Assembly (NCBI RefSeq): GCF_000321225.1
Contig: NW_004450943.1
Span: 3,780 to 67,779 of the forward strand
Length of the DNA: 64,000 nucleotides
DNA from: Odobenus rosmarus divergens
Taxonomy: Eukaryota; Chordata; Mammalia; Carnivora; Odobenidae
Direction of reading: 5' to 3'
A model generated the notes under the pieces. The model saw only the letters and a list, made by a program, of their open reading frames with translations, was not told where the DNA came from and did not search any database. The translations under genes were made by a program, and so were the position numbers. How positions within the stretch are numbered: the first letter of the stretch is position 1; every line of letters starts with the position of its first letter. This document shows, piece by piece, positions 31,241 to 43,729 of this stretch.

Positions 31241-32169
31241 GCTCTCGCCCAGAGTATAGAAACTGATAAAGAATAGCCATACTCCAAGCTTCTGGACTTT
31301 TGTTGAGAGTCAGGGTGTGAATCTGGAAATTTATTTATTTAAAAGAAAATCTCTTACTAAGTTTGCATGAATTTTAAGTTTTTTTTTCAATTAAACTTTT
31401 TGCTTTGAGATCATTGTAGATTCACATGCAGTTGTAAGAAATATGCAGAAAGACATGCATTAAAATGTGTGTGTGCGCACGCATTTTTTTCATCTCAAGA
31501 TACTTATGAACACCATTTTACTTATTCTTTCTGGTTCGTAAGGACTCCTGTAAAAGGGTGAAGCATGTGGTACTGTAGCATCCTGAACTCTGAGTTGCTC
31601 TGTACCAACCCACCACGCACAGGACTAAATGTCTGGGTGTTCTTATCCTCAGTTAATGTTGTAAGGGAAGAATTTGGCAGTGTAAGTCAGAAGTCCAGGC
31701 AGTAATGAAATTTACCTCAGGGGCAAACCTCAGGTCCTGACCCACGTCACAGCATCGATGGACCCTGAACAAGCAAATGACCGTGAAACAAGCCATAAAA
31801 AAATCAAGAGAGGATGAAATAGCATATTTATTTCTACAATGGAGGAGAAATATATTTGGATATTTAAAGCAATAGAAGATATCATTGGGAACAAGGCAAA
31901 TCAAATCAACTACAAAAGAATTTTGACTTTTGGTAGCAAAAGAAGATCTAAATGAAAAACTTAGAAAATTATTTTAATCATTATGAATAAAGCTTATGGT
32001 CCAAAATAGAAACAGAATTATGCAAATTTATGGTTAATACCCGGACTCTACTTGAAAATGTATCAAAAAATATGCAGATATTGTTTACATACAAAGAATG
32101 ACAGGTAACATCTTTCATTAGTATTGCCTTTACAATTTATAATGTCACCATATCATCGTAGTGGATAGA

Positions 32170-32850
32170 TTTGCTCTATCAAAATGTCTTTTTGTTTGTT
32201 TGATTGTCTACAAATAGGAAGCTAACATGAAAAATGTTCAGCCTGAATCATAACTGAAGAAAGACAGATTTGAACAGCTATTGAGTGCCAATATTAAATT
32301 AACAACAAAAAAATAAGATAGATAAAACCTGTTATATTAGATTCTCAATTGAAAACCCACACACATTACTGGCCAATCTGTAATTTGTTCCTATTTTTCT
32401 GAAGTGTAAGTTGGCAATTTGTAATAGAAACTATGAAAGCATTCACATCCTTTGAGTTGGTAATCCCACTTTTGAGAATATACCCAAAGGTAGTAATCCA
32501 AATGAAAAGAAAAGTTGTTTATACAAAGATATTTTGGCATCAAGTTCATAATGTGGAACGACGGAAAGTGACCAAAATGCCTAGTAAGTGGGAATGTTTA
32601 AGAGAATCACAGTATATCAGAACTCCCCATGACCACTAAAACTGAGACACATGTGAACTGAGTCATATGTAAAAATGTGTATACATCACAATGCTATCTG
32701 CAAGCAAAACAGAATGCAGAATAGAATAGCCACTCTTACAAACTTCATACACACAGTGTCTGTGCTTTGATGAGTCTGGAAAAACATAGATAGATGTAAA
32801 TATCTGGGTATTTTAAATTCATGGGATATTTTTTCTCATAAAATTATTTA
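32170..32850 (+). mobile_element. Old L1 (L1M-type) ORF2 end/3' fragment
   Basis: TTTGAGTTGGTAATCCCACTTTTGAGAATATACCC corresponds to the conserved ORF2 C-terminal coding block, followed by a decayed ATACAAAGATATTTTGGCAT region. It is heavily mutated and lacks any open frame of note. Confidence 0.65.
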
Positions 32851-33379
32851 TTTAAACATTTGTCAAAACAAACTTCTATTCGACAAAACAAAAAAATGGT
32901 GGTTAAAACTTCATTACGTGCATAACCCAGTAGTAAATTCTTTTCTAACACATAGGGTGCTTCTACCTTTCCTTGGAGAGCTGACCTCAGTATTTCTGTA
33001 CTGCTATTACTGTGGTTGGGTTATCACCTGTGGTAGGGCCTGCTGCCAGGTCAGAAAGCCAATGTAAGGATGTTGCAAATATCTGTGAATGGCCTGGAAG
33101 AAGGGGAGTTTCCCACTCTCTTCCAGATACAGACTTCTCGCTTTTCCCTGAAGTTAATATATCCTGTGAACCTTGAGGAAGATCAAGTGATCCTCTGCTC
33201 CAGGGTTCGGAGAACGAACCTAAAACAATATAGAATGAGGGCAGGTTTGGGTGAAGATCTGACTTTATGCCCCTGGTCTAGCAATCTTTTTGCCATGTAT
33301 GTATCTTATAAGGTATTACTCTTAGGTAACTTGACTGCAAATTCCAGAAAGTCTTGCCTCAGTTTACTCAGAAAACAGA

Positions 33380-33760
33380 AAAAAATGATTATTCCTTATA
33401 AGAAAAAGCCCACCGGCAGGGCAGCTCCAGACTGGTTAATTTCACGGCTGAAGGTTCTTTCCATTTTTCCATTCTGCCAATCTCAGAGCGTCAGCTTTAA
33501 TGGTGGTTCCAACACAGCTGCTGTGGCTCTAGTCCTTGGACATGACACCTAGGATCAGGAATTTTCCTCTCTCCTTTGAAGAGAAACCATTACCAAAAGC
33601 TGCCTCTGCCCTCACGATGAGTAGCCTTCCTTTCATTTCTCATTGGACAGAACTGCATTCCGCGTCATTCCTAAACCAATCACTGTCAAGGGGAATGAGA
33701 CCACTGGCTTGCTGAAGTTAGGCCTATCAGGACTTGTCCCTGTGGCTGGGGGTTGGGTCT
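33380..33760 (+). repeat. Old interspersed repeat with CCAATCACTG block (copy 1)
   Basis: The order GGCAGCTCCAGACTGG, TCTTTCCATTTTTCC, TCTCATTGGACAGAACTGC and AAACCAATCACTGTCAAGGG recalls a common old mammalian repeat, and part of that order recurs at 34850-35285. I cannot name the family. The 160-codon frame at 33070-33552 overlaps it and is therefore probably not a gene. Confidence 0.55.
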
Positions 33761-34849
33761 CTCTAGACACTTGTTGGCTCCTACGGTCCTCCACTCCTGG
33801 TTCTCTGGCTGGCGAGCTGGGCCACTCTGCCATGCACTTCCTGTGACTGTGTCTGCCCAGAACCATGAAATGAGGGAATAGGTAGAGAGAGAGAGAAAGC
33901 GGTGGGGATTCTTCCCCTTACCGTGGAGACCTCAGTTTTTCTGGTCATAGAGAAGGGCTCTATTTCAGAATTTTAGGTGCCCACCTGGCTACTGCTTCCA
34001 TCTACAGTATTGCCATGAAATTACCTAGGGGCTACGGAGTGAGAGAGTGGAAAAAACAAAGCCCACTGACCCAAGGGATTTCTCCCACTCTGTCAGATCT
34101 GTAGGGATTTGCTTTTTCATGCCCTAGAACAGAAATATAGATGGTTTCTTTTTGGAGTTCTTTCTGTCCTCATCTGGTGCACAGTTCCAGGCTTTTGACT
34201 GCCTTTGAATCTAGACTCAGAGATACTGAAGGGTAAAACCAGAAAACTCACCATTCTTTTTGGTGGTTCTTTGAGTTCTGCTTTCCTTCCCCAGTCTACC
34301 TGCCACCATTTACTTTCCAGAGTTCTCAGACGATAGCTGCTCCATGCATTCTGGCCAGGATTTTTGATTGCATTTAGTGGGAGGGAGAGGCTGGAATATG
34401 TTTACTCTATCTTGACTGAAACTGAAAACATATCCTTTTTTAACTTCCAATATTTGGAAGACAGATGGTGGGTATCAGTCTATGAGAAGGAATAGTCTTT
34501 CAAAACTTGTAGAATCGGAAAGTGATGATTTTTTTGGATGTGATGTCAAAGAGGTGGAAAGAGACAATATCTCTCTAAGGTTTGAACTGGTGGTGCAGGA
34601 GACTGAAGGAGGGTTTAATGGAAAGGAAGGACAGTCTGAAGTTGGAAACATGGACACTTAGAGGAGGGAGTTTTGCTATGTTTAATTTCCTGGGGGTCCC
34701 TGGTAACAAACACAGGTAAGTAGCATCTTCTTCCTAGACCTGCTTTAATGACTGAGCAAGATTGAAGATATCTGCACATTATAAGTGTTTCTAAGTATAT
34801 GAACACTACAGGCTTTTATCACAGTCTTTCTTCATATATGTCTTGTTAA

Positions 34850-35285
34850 CTAGGACCATTTTGGTTACAAATGATGGGGACTCATCTTGAGCAGATTTAG
34901 GCAAACAGAGAGACTCATTGGCTCTTGCACATCAATTAAGATTGGACTATTATACTGTTGAAAGGGAAGGAGAACAGTGGGGTTTCAGGAACGATTGAAT
35001 CTGTGGTCTTGGACATAGCCAGTGTTCCTTCCCTGGTTCTTTCTGTAAATGAGCTTTCTCCACATGGTGAGAAAAAGCTTCTGAGAGCACCTGAGTTTTG
35101 TTTCTTTAAGTATGCACTGATGAATAACATTCTGAGGAAGGGCTGTCATTGGCCTAGACCATGGGTGCCTACCACTAACTCAATCAACTGTGGCAGAGAT
35201 AAGAAGGTAAATTCATGGAAGGAAATGGCAGCAATTGAGGAAATCACATGGGTGGAATGTGGGGCAGGACCAATTAACTGAAAAG
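34850..35285 (+). repeat. Old interspersed repeat (copy 2, related to 33.4-33.8 kb)
   Basis: GGTTACAAATGATGGGGACTC, AGACTCATTGGCTCTTGC and, near the end, TCATTGGCCTAGACC and AACTCAATCAACTGTGGCAG follow the order of the element at 33380-33760. Diverged. Confidence 0.5.
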
Positions 35286-36599
35286 GAGAATTTTGGGCAA
35301 AACCAATATGACAGCATAAAGTCGAAGCTCGCTTTCAGCCAGCTTAGATATTACAGCCTTGTAATCATATAGTTCTGTTTTTCTTTCCCGGAATCCAAAT
35401 TTACCTGTATCCTCTGTCCTTCTTTTCTCCCAATCCTCCTTCATTTTTTTTTTTTTTTTAAATCATGGTTTGGACATGTGCTAAATTTTGTCTTTTCTTA
35501 AGTTTCTTCCAGTTGGTTGCTTCTTCCTCTCAGTCTATCACCTCCTCTCTATTTTTCTCTTGATTTTCTTCCTGTGCTCAGTATTCTTTACCTATAAGCA
35601 AACTGAAAAATCAAATCTTCCAAAGAGATTCTGGTTCCTAGGTTATAGAGGGAAATAAAAGGGAAGACAATGAACATTGATCCAACAGCCATTGAGTTCA
35701 AGGTCTTGGGCTGCCTATGTAGCCCAGTGATAAATGACCCAAGCCCTGTCATTCACAAGCATATGATCAGCATAGGGTGAGAGGCAAGTAAGCAGACAGT
35801 CATGGTATGGATTGGGCTAATGGCAGAGGATGTCTATGGTCCTGGGGGACAATTGGATTGACCCCCAACCTGGATTTCCAAAGGAAAAATTGATTCTTGG
35901 AGACACTAAGTAATTTGTCTTGGCTCACATGTCTGGGAAGTGGCTAAAATAGGAATTATCTTTGGTCTGTGGAGCCAAAGCCCATATTTCCCCCCACTAC
36001 ACCATGATGTTGCTAGAGGGGGAGCATGCATGAACTGGAGTTCAAATCAGGATTGGTTTCTAATCCAAGCTGCCTTGAAGGCTCTATCTTTCCTTTCTCT
36101 AGGCTCATTTTGTCATGCGGTATGACTCTACAGAGACGAGATGTATCTCTTACATCCCTTATCACCTTTTTGGGATTTGTCATTGATTGGATAACACATT
36201 CTGTGGATACATAGGAGGGAGAGAACATCACAGGTCATTAATCTCAGCCCTCTGCATTCGGTCAGGGCTATTTTAGATAGGGTAACTATAAAATAGCCTG
36301 TGTTAGGGATATACAAAATTTCAGAATGTAAGCTTGGCAGATAAATGGAAAGACTTGAAGACACTGAAACCAGGGTCCTCTGACAAACAGCCCAGCCAGA
36401 TCACCCTACTATGAAGATGATGGTTCATGAACTCTGCCACGTAACTTGGGACTTCCACTCACCTTTTTAGGGTCACTCTCTTAAGCAGATAGTCTAGGAT
36501 AGCCACACTATGAAGAAATCTTACATGTAAGAGACTAAAATACACAATTATTTTTGAGGAAATAGTCTGTAGTAGGCAAAAGTGTGAAAAACAACTACC
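35286..36599. other. Unassigned sequence
   Basis: Contains a poly-T run near 35445 and no recognised gene or repeat. Confidence 0.4.
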
Positions 36600-37100
36600 T
36601 CTAATATCTTCAGAGAGCCAAAAGCTTGTTTCATTCATGAAACAAAATATAACTACTAAACAACTATTAGAAGTTAAAAATATGAGATGAAATTATAAAC
36701 TCAACAGAAGGATTAGAAGAAAACTATGGTGAAATCTCTCAAAGACAGAAGAAAAATTCTGGTGATAGAAAATAGGAGGGACAATACGAGAAAGTTAGAG
36801 GATGAGTATAGGAGGTCCAACATCCAAATAATAAAAGTCCCTGAGAAAAGAGAATGGAGACAACAAAGAAGACTGCATCGTTAAAGAAACAAGAGAATTT
36901 TGAAGAATTAAAAATTCAAGTATCTAAATCGAGAGGTCCTGCTGAGTGTCAAACACAATGAAAGAAAATCAACTGACTCTAAGACACATCATGCGATTTC
37001 AGAACAATAAGGATGAAGAAAGATTCAGAGAGAAAAATCGGGTTCTATAGTGAGGATCAGGAATTGAATAATACTGGACTTCTCAACAGCACCACTGGGA
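36600..37100 (+). mobile_element. HAL1/L1M ORF1-region fragment
   Basis: AAAGTCCCTGAGAAAAGAGA, GAGGTCCTGCTGAGTGTC, CACAATGAAAGAAAATCA and AAGACACATCATGCGATTTC match the order of the ORF1-type coding region in HAL1 and old L1 elements. The frame is fully degraded. Confidence 0.6.
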
Positions 37101-37163
37101 GGTAGCATAGGATGCTGAAATAATCCCATCAAAACATTAGAATGAGAGGACTCTGCTGCCCAG

Positions 37164-37589
37164 TGGTATCAGAGTTCTCCAGAGAAATAGAGCCAATGGG
37201 CACTATATATCCTATTGGGTATATAAGTATATAATTGTACATATTTATGAAAATATATAAATGGATTTTTCTTTTAAGGGATTGGCTCATGTGACTGTGG
37301 GAGAGCTGGTAAGTCTGAACTCTGTAGGGCAGGCTAGAGATGCAGGCAAGAATTAATGTTGCAGTCTTGAGGCAGAATTTCTTCTTCAGGAAACCTGTTT
37401 TTACACTTAAGGCCATTCTACTGATTAGATGGGGCTCACCCACAATACTGAGGGCAGTCTCTTTTATTTAAAGTCAAAGATTATAGAGGTTAACTGCATC
37501 TATAAAATTTTTTCACAACATCTAGATTAGCATTTGATTAAGTAATTGAGTACCACAGCCTAGCCAAGTTGACACATAAAACTAACACA
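37164..37589 (-). mobile_element. MLT2-type ERVL LTR, reverse, solo
   Basis: AGAGTTCTCCAGAGAAATAG at the left and AAGTTGACACATAAAACTAA at the right are the reverse complements of the 3' and 5' ends of the LTRs at 4837 and 11080. No internal ERVL sequence adjoins it. Confidence 0.85.
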
Positions 37590-37763
37590 CCAGCCAAACC
37601 ATCAGTTAAGTGTGCCAGTAGAATAAGACATTTTCAAACAGAGGTGGTAAAAAAAAATGTTTATTTACCATATGCTCTTTCTCAGGAAGCTACAGGAAGT
37701 TGTACTCCAACAAACAAAGAGATTAAACCAAGCAAAAAGAGGACGTGTATTTCAGATTGGGCT

Positions 37764-37935
37764 GCCTTAAAGACTCGGAGGTGTGGATTCTCGTGCAAGT
37801 GATTTATTAAGGAGATTTAGAAGGGAGTGGAGAAAGCAGGACAAGGAAATAGAGGAAGCCATGCAAGGTGTGATTCCAGGCAGAAATCAGTCTGATCCTG
37901 CTGGAGAATGCTGGAGCATAAGTTACTTTAGAGTT
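37764..37935 (+). repeat. Old interspersed repeat, family not named (copy 2)
   Basis: GATTCTCGTGCAAGTGATTT and ATTAAGGAG match the element at 29289-29500. Confidence 0.5.
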
Positions 37936-38010
37936 GTCCCAACCCTGAACAAAGGAGCTGGCTTGCATGCTCTCATACTTGTCCATCAATAGATAAGAGC
38001 TGCTCTGGGG

Positions 38011-38220
38011 GGACACCTGGGTGGCTCAGTTGGTTAAGTGACTGCCTTTGGCTCAGGTCATGATCCTGGAGTCCTGGGATCGAGTCCCACATCGGGCTCC
38101 CTGCTCGGTGGGGAGTCTGCTTCTCCCTCTGACCCTCCCCTCTCTCAGGTGCGCTCTCTCTCACTCATTCTCTCTCTCTCAAATAAATAAAATCTAAAAA
38201 AAAAAAAAAATTAAAAAAAA
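38011..38220 (+). mobile_element. SINEC, full length
   Basis: Plus-strand SINE with a perfect 16-base duplication AAGAGCTGCTCTGGGG (37995-38010 and 38221-38236) and a long poly-A tail interrupted by TT. One of the youngest-looking copies here. Confidence 0.97.
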
Positions 38221-38332
38221 AAGAGCTGCTCTGGGGAGTGTTGGGTGAGGGATGAAAATTTCAAGACACTTGGTTCTCTGGAGCTGCAGGTATTGGTTGT
38301 TAGAAGCAAAAGCACACTGAAGCCAGAAAGCA

Positions 38333-38336
38333 TGTA

Positions 38337-38372
<36 letters not shown>
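38333..38372. repeat. (TG)n microsatellite
   Basis: ATGTATGTATG followed by about 16 TG units. Confidence 0.97.
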
Positions 38373-38373
<1 letters not shown>

Positions 38374-38729
38374 AAAAGATGGTGAAATGGGATATGGCAT
38401 TACAAACTGGGATACAGGAAACAGAGATTCCAACATGGGAGAGAAACAAAGGAATCCCCAGGTTGATGGTGAAGGAAAATCCCTAGATGATGGTCATGCA
38501 AACCGGTCAGATTGCTGGAGTGGGTCAGGAGACTGGCAGAGAATTATTCAAGAAGATTAAAAATGATAAAATGCCTAGTGAGCTTGAACATATTGAGAAG
38601 AGATTTACATATATGAAGGAGAGTTTACAGCTAAATTAATGCTAAGGGTATAGAAAACTTAGCAAGTGAAAGACCAAGGCAATCATAAACTCCAGGGAAA
38701 ACAAAATGTATTAGAAAGTAAAGTAACCA

Positions 38730-39812
38730 CAGAGAACAAATGATCCAATCAAGAAAGGGGCAGAAGACATGAACAGACATTCTTCCAAAAAAGACATCCA
38801 AATGGCCAACAGACACATGAAAAAGTGCTCAACATTGCTCGGCATCAGGGAAATCCAAATCAAAACCTCAATGAGATACTACCTCACACCAGTCAGAATG
38901 GCTAAAATTAACAAGTCAGGAAATGACAGATGTTGGCGAGGATGCTGAGAAAGGGGAACCCTCCTACACTGTTGGTGGGAATGCAAGCTGGTGCAGCCAC
39001 TCTGGAAAACAGTATGGAGGTTCCTCAAAAAGTTGAAATAGAACTACCCTATGACCCAGCAATTGCACTACTGGGTATTTACCCCAAAGATACAAATGTA
39101 GGGATCCAAAGGGGTACATGCACCGCAATGTTTATAGCAGCAATGTCCACAATAGCCAAACTGTGGAAAGAGCCAAGATGTCCATTGACAGATGAATGGA
39201 TAAAGAAGATGTGGTTTATATATACAATGGAATATTATGCAGCCATCAAAAGGAATGAAATCTTGCCATTTGCAACGACGTGGATGGAACTGGAGGGTAT
39301 TATGCTGAGCGAAATAAGTTAATCAGAGAAAGACATGTATCATATGACCTCACTGATATGAGGAATTCTTAATCTCAGGAAACAAACTGAGGGTTGCTGG
39401 AGTGGTGGGGGGTGGGAGGGATGGGGTGGCTGGGTGAAAGACATTGGGGAGGGTATGTGCTATGGTGAGTGCTGTGAATTGTGCAAGACTGTTGAATCAC
39501 ACACCTGTACCTCTGAAATACATAATGCATTATATGTTAAAAAAAAAAAAGAAGATAGCAGGAGGGGAAGAAAGAAGGGGGGGAATTGGAGGGGAGACGA
39601 ACTCTGAGAGACTATGGACTCTGAGAAACAAACTGAGGGTTCTAGAGGGGAGGGGGGTGGGGGGATGGGTTAGCCCGGTGATGGGTATTAAGGAGGGCAC
39701 GTATTGAATGGAGCACTGGGTGTTATATGCAAACAATGAATCATGGAACACTACATCAAAAACTAATGATGTAGTGTATGGTGATTAACATAACACAATA
39801 ATAATAAAAAAA
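38730..39812 (+). mobile_element. Young 5'-truncated L1 with two-module 3' UTR
   Basis: A 1,083-bp insertion flanked by the perfect 17-base duplication AGAAAGTAAAGTAACCA (38713-38729 and 39813-39829). It starts in the last third of ORF2. A frame at 38930-39322 (130 codons) still reads through most of the ORF2 C-terminal region, ending in a premature TAA. The endonuclease and reverse transcriptase domains are missing, so it cannot move itself. The 3' UTR holds two related modules joined at an internal A-run near 39540. Confidence 0.96.
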
Positions 39813-39829
39813 AGAAAGTAAAGTAACCA

Positions 39830-40499
39830 GGTTTCATAAGCCCCATGACTCAGTTGTGGATAGTGTTACATGATCATAATAACGTAAACACTGAATATAT
39901 CGAATTTACAGTTACATATCAACACTATTGGGTAAATGGGACTAGAAAGTAGGTGTGTGTAGTGGGGTTGGAGACAGTGGCAGAAAAAGTCTCAGTTTCC
40001 ATGTTAGGAAATAGTGGATGGTGCATCTGAAAAATCAAGAAGTAGCAACATCAGCATGTTACTTACAGATGGAGAGGAAAAAAGTCCAAAATAATCTTCT
40101 AAAAGTTGAAAGCGGGTTCCCCTGGGTGGTGAGAAAGGGGGGTGGGATGGCGCAGTGTGTGCAACTGCTATTTTTCATACAAGTTTTACAAAAACGATTT
40201 GACTCTTGAAATTGTGTGCATGTGAAACTTTTGTTAAAATAAAAGAGTAAATTAGAAAAGGAGGAAAGTCCTCCAGGCAGAGATGATGGAGATGTGGGAA
40301 ATTAGGAGGACTAGGAGTCTGGTTCAGCTATATTTCAGATATATTAGTTCGTGTTTCCCCCACTCCCAAGTGGGGCCCATGAGATAACAGTGCCGGCAGG
40401 GAGCCTTTGATCTTCAGACTTCAGCAAAAAAGAACCGTAGAACTTTGAAAACTTAAATTCATAGAGCCATAAAAGTTTGGAATCTTAGATTCATAGAAC
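39830..40499. other. Unassigned sequence
   Basis: No gene or named repeat recognised. Confidence 0.45.
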
Positions 40500-40640
40500 C
40501 TCACTTTAATTCATCCTCTAAATCTCAACTCAGGTGTCACTTCCTCCAGGAAGCCTTTACTGACCTGTCCTGCGCACCCCCAAGACTGCGGCCTTTCCTG
40601 CTATTCCAGCACTCCTCGGTCTGCGGTAGCAGGTTGTTTA
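40500..40640 (+). mobile_element. L2 fragment
   Basis: CTCAACTCAGGTGTCACTTC and CCAGGAAGCCTTTACTGACC match the conserved end of L2 ORF/3' region. Confidence 0.8.
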
Positions 40641-41102
40641 CCCGTCCTCCTTCTCCCCTGAGGGCAGAACATGCATTCTCATCATTTCCAGGTAACTGCA
40701 GCCATTCCCAGTTTGAACAGAATTGTTCAGCATTCTTGCCCCACCTCCCATCCTGTCCCTGAAGTGGCACCAAGTCCAGGGAGTTGGACATGTCTCAGCT
40801 TGAAGGAGAGCTCTTGGTCTCTGGTCACAGCAAGAGTCCATGCTGCATCTGGGGTATGTAACTCTAACCCCCCTGGTGTGGTTTTTGGCGCCTGCAGAGA
40901 TGTCTGTGTCATTGGCCAGTGCCTCCTTTGTTCTGACAGCAAAGCTTCTCCTTGTCTGCTGTGCCTCTTCAGTTATATCCTTGAGCCTCTTACATGAACT
41001 CTGGAACTTCTGCAGGGCTGAGGAGGACTCTGGGGTAGCTCTGCCAGGCCCTGTTTGCTGAGACATGCCCTCCATCATTGCCTTCTGCTGGGTCTGTACC
41101 AC
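40638..41102 (-). other. Unrecognised 154-codon frame, possibly a retrocopy or exon
   Basis: The minus-strand frame begins at 41102. Its first ~75 residues are rich in glutamine, lysine, arginine, glutamate and serine, with leucine/phenylalanine spacing that could form a coiled coil. Residues after about 80 look random and end over L2 sequence. It lies between an L2 and a MaLR LTR. I found no A-rich tail, duplication or convincing splice sites, and I cannot name a homologue. It could be chance, an exon piece (about 40900-41102) or a decayed retrocopy. Confidence 0.25.
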
Positions 41103-41199
41103 ACTGGGGCTGTGAAGCTCTCAAGGACCTCCCTTAGCCCTGTTGGGCCTTAGTTGGGAGTGACATGCATCCCGTTTCCCACAGACTCCTGAGCTAATC

Positions 41200-41735
41200 T
41201 GTGTTAGTTTTCGGTTGCTGCACAACAAACATTACCACAAACCTAGAGGCTTAAAACAAGACACGGATATTAGCTCCTGATTTCTGCGGGTCAGGAGTCT
41301 GGCTACGGCTTAGCTGAGTCCTTTGTAAGGCTGCCGTCAAGGCGCTGCAAGGGCTGGGCTCTCGCTCACCGGAGGCTCAGTCAGGGGAACATTTATTCCA
41401 AGCTCACAGGGTCTCTGGAAGAACTCAGTTCCTTGAAGGCTGCCAGACTGAGGGCTTTAGTTTTTTAGCTGGCTGTTGGTTGAAGGGCGCGCTCAGTTCC
41501 TTGTCATGCGGTCCTTCCCACAGGGACACTCACGGCATGGCAGTTGGCTTTTCAGTTAGCAGGGGAGACTGTCTCCTTAAGAGATCGGCACTAAAATGGT
41601 AGGCCGTGCAATCACATCCACATGATCATGTGCATTCGGTCACCTTTGCCATATTCTATTAGTTGGAAGCAAGTCACAGGTCCAGGTCACGCTCAAGGGG
41701 AGGGGATTATGCAGAGGCATGAGTGCCAGAAGGTG
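41200..41735 (-). mobile_element. MaLR LTR (MLT1-like), reverse
   Basis: TGTGTTAGTTTTCGGTTGCTG starts the block, followed by GAGGCTTAAAACAAGACAC, AAGGCTGCCGTCAAGG and TTGCCATATTCTATTAG, then AAGCAAGTCACAGGTCCAGG and CTCAAGGGGAGGGGATTA. The order fits a reverse MLT1-like LTR. The right edge is approximate. Confidence 0.75.
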
Positions 41736-42189
41736 GAGACCTCAGAGTCTATCCACAGCGAGGTCTAGCTCCTGGACCTAGAACACCCACCTGGAGTGCT
41801 GGGCCCCCACTTCTGCATTTATCTGTGACTCTCCCTCCGTCTCTCTGCCTCCTTCTGGCCTGTGGGGTTTTGGGTAGGGAATTGACTTGCTCTTCCTCAG
41901 GCATGTTTCCTTAATTCTACTGTTTATAGAATGCTGCCTTTTTGTACTCAAAAGCCAGGATTTTGAGATCGTCTGATATTTTTGCTGCCAAAAGTTTCAA
42001 AATTCTATTTTCAACTCAAAAGCTGGAAACTCACTTTTTTGTTCTTTCCTTTTATGCCTGTCCTTTCCAATGCAGTAGGCCCAGACTGCCCTAACTACTG
42101 CCTGAAAGGTGGGGAAGGTCATGGGCAAAAGCGAATGGCTGGGAATGACATGACTATGCCCTGCTGCAATCCACAAGGGTCTGCTGGAA

Positions 42190-42375
42190 CAAGGGCAGAT
42201 ACAGCATCAGGGACCTGGGTACAAATTCTGGCTCTACCACTTACTAACTCTGTAAACTTGGGCAAATCACTTATTTTCTATGAGCCTCAGTTTCCTATAA
42301 AATAGGGATAATGATACCTATTTTTATAATGTGAGGATTAATTGGAATAAAGTTGGGCAAAGTGCCTTTGTAAAT
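42190..42375 (+). mobile_element. MIR, plus strand
   Basis: ACCTGGGTACAAATTCTGGC, TCTACCACTTACTAACTCTG, GAGCCTCAGTTTCC and AATAGGGATAATGATACC follow the MIR consensus order. Confidence 0.92.
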
Positions 42376-43619
42376 TATGATGTACCATATATGTAAGCAT
42401 ACTATTCTAGTTGACAAATGCACCAGAGAGCACTTTAACTGATTATAGACAGTCCATGTTGACATGGCTTCTTTGTGGTTCTGGATCAGGGACCAAAGCC
42501 TTTGATGTATTACATAGGTAATAGCAGGAGCTGACCAAAGACTTGTAGCTGTGTCTTGGGCTAGGGCTGGTTTGACTTGAGATTTTACCAAATCGTTGGC
42601 ACAATAACCAGATGGTAACAATATGTGTGTGGATGCTTCTGGTAAATCACAGAGGTGGAATGTATGAACCGTCAGATCCTAAAACTGGGAGTGTTAGTCC
42701 AAAAGCCCATTTGGACAGAGTTCATTCATGCGTGGCACAATGGTCTTTCCATCACAACAGCGTTACAACCCGTCGTGCGATGCTATCGTGTATGGTCCCA
42801 GGCTCTGTGCAGGGGAGAGTTATGTTATGCATAGGCTTGCAGAAATGTTTTCTTCTCTTTTGACTTGCTCAAACAATATTAATTTTAATAAGTATTTATG
42901 GAGGCCAGCTGTCATCGGGTGGTATGGGTGACAAAAGCAGGCTATAAAATTCCTTTAACTTTCTCCTGAAAATCTCATCTTCTGCTGCCTAGTAGCTCAT
43001 CATTTCTTAGAAGAAAGAAATTGATGCATCAGATTGCCGACCTAGCTGAAGGCCTATAAAATGAAGGAAGCAACCTGTTACCTGGGTATAAAATTAGGGC
43101 CCTTCTGATGGTAGAAGGAACTTCTCAACAGGACCGGCTCATTCTGGCCACAGATGTTTTGAATTTGTCCTTCTGCAGTTGCGGTCTTTCCACATCATCT
43201 CTTTAAAGCAAGCTGAATTGAACATACAGCGTCTGGGTAAACTGCATTATTTATCTAACATTCTTAGCACAGTGACTGTGGTGTACCGTAGGCTTCACAT
43301 TGAAGTGGGAAAAAAGAGAATGATTCGGTAAACCTCTAAATGGTGGTGTTCTGGGCAAAGTGAGAACTCAGAGTGTGGTTGGCAGAGGGAAAGCATTAGG
43401 CCATAGGGGTCAGAGCCAGAAGCCCAGCTTGGCCTGCTCTGCAGAAAAAAAATATGGCGGTAGGGTTATCAGTGTCTGGGAAGTTTCCCCTTCCTGGAGG
43501 TACAGGCAAGCAGGGTTGAGCACCGCTCCCAGGCTGAGAGTGTTTGCTCCCTGCATTATTTTTTCTAGGCGCACTATTCTTAACTCTGGAAGAGGCAGAC
43601 AAAGGCTAATGGATGTTAC
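42376..43619. other. Unassigned sequence
   Basis: No named repeat and no supported exon. The overlapping short frames at 43360-43728 are not recognisable. Confidence 0.4.
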
Positions 43620-43725
43620 CAACATTTTTGATTTCTTTTTATGTGCCAGCCCCAGTGTTAGGGACTTCATGGACAGAACCCATTTAATCATAGTTAGAAC
43701 CTACAGGAAGCAAATACAATGGCCA
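43620..43725 (-). mobile_element. Probable MIR 3' fragment
   Basis: TTTATGTGCCAGCCCCAGTG and CATTTAATCATAGTTAG resemble the reverse MIR 3' half. Confidence 0.5.
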
Positions 43726-43729
43726 TGAC

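Noticed and set aside
33070..33552. 160-codon plus-strand frame as a gene
   Set aside because: Its 3' part overlaps an old interspersed repeat that recurs in part at 34850-35285, and no domain is recognised.
38930..39322. 130-codon frame as a host gene
   Set aside because: It is the C-terminal part of L1 ORF2 inside a truncated L1 with a perfect target duplication.
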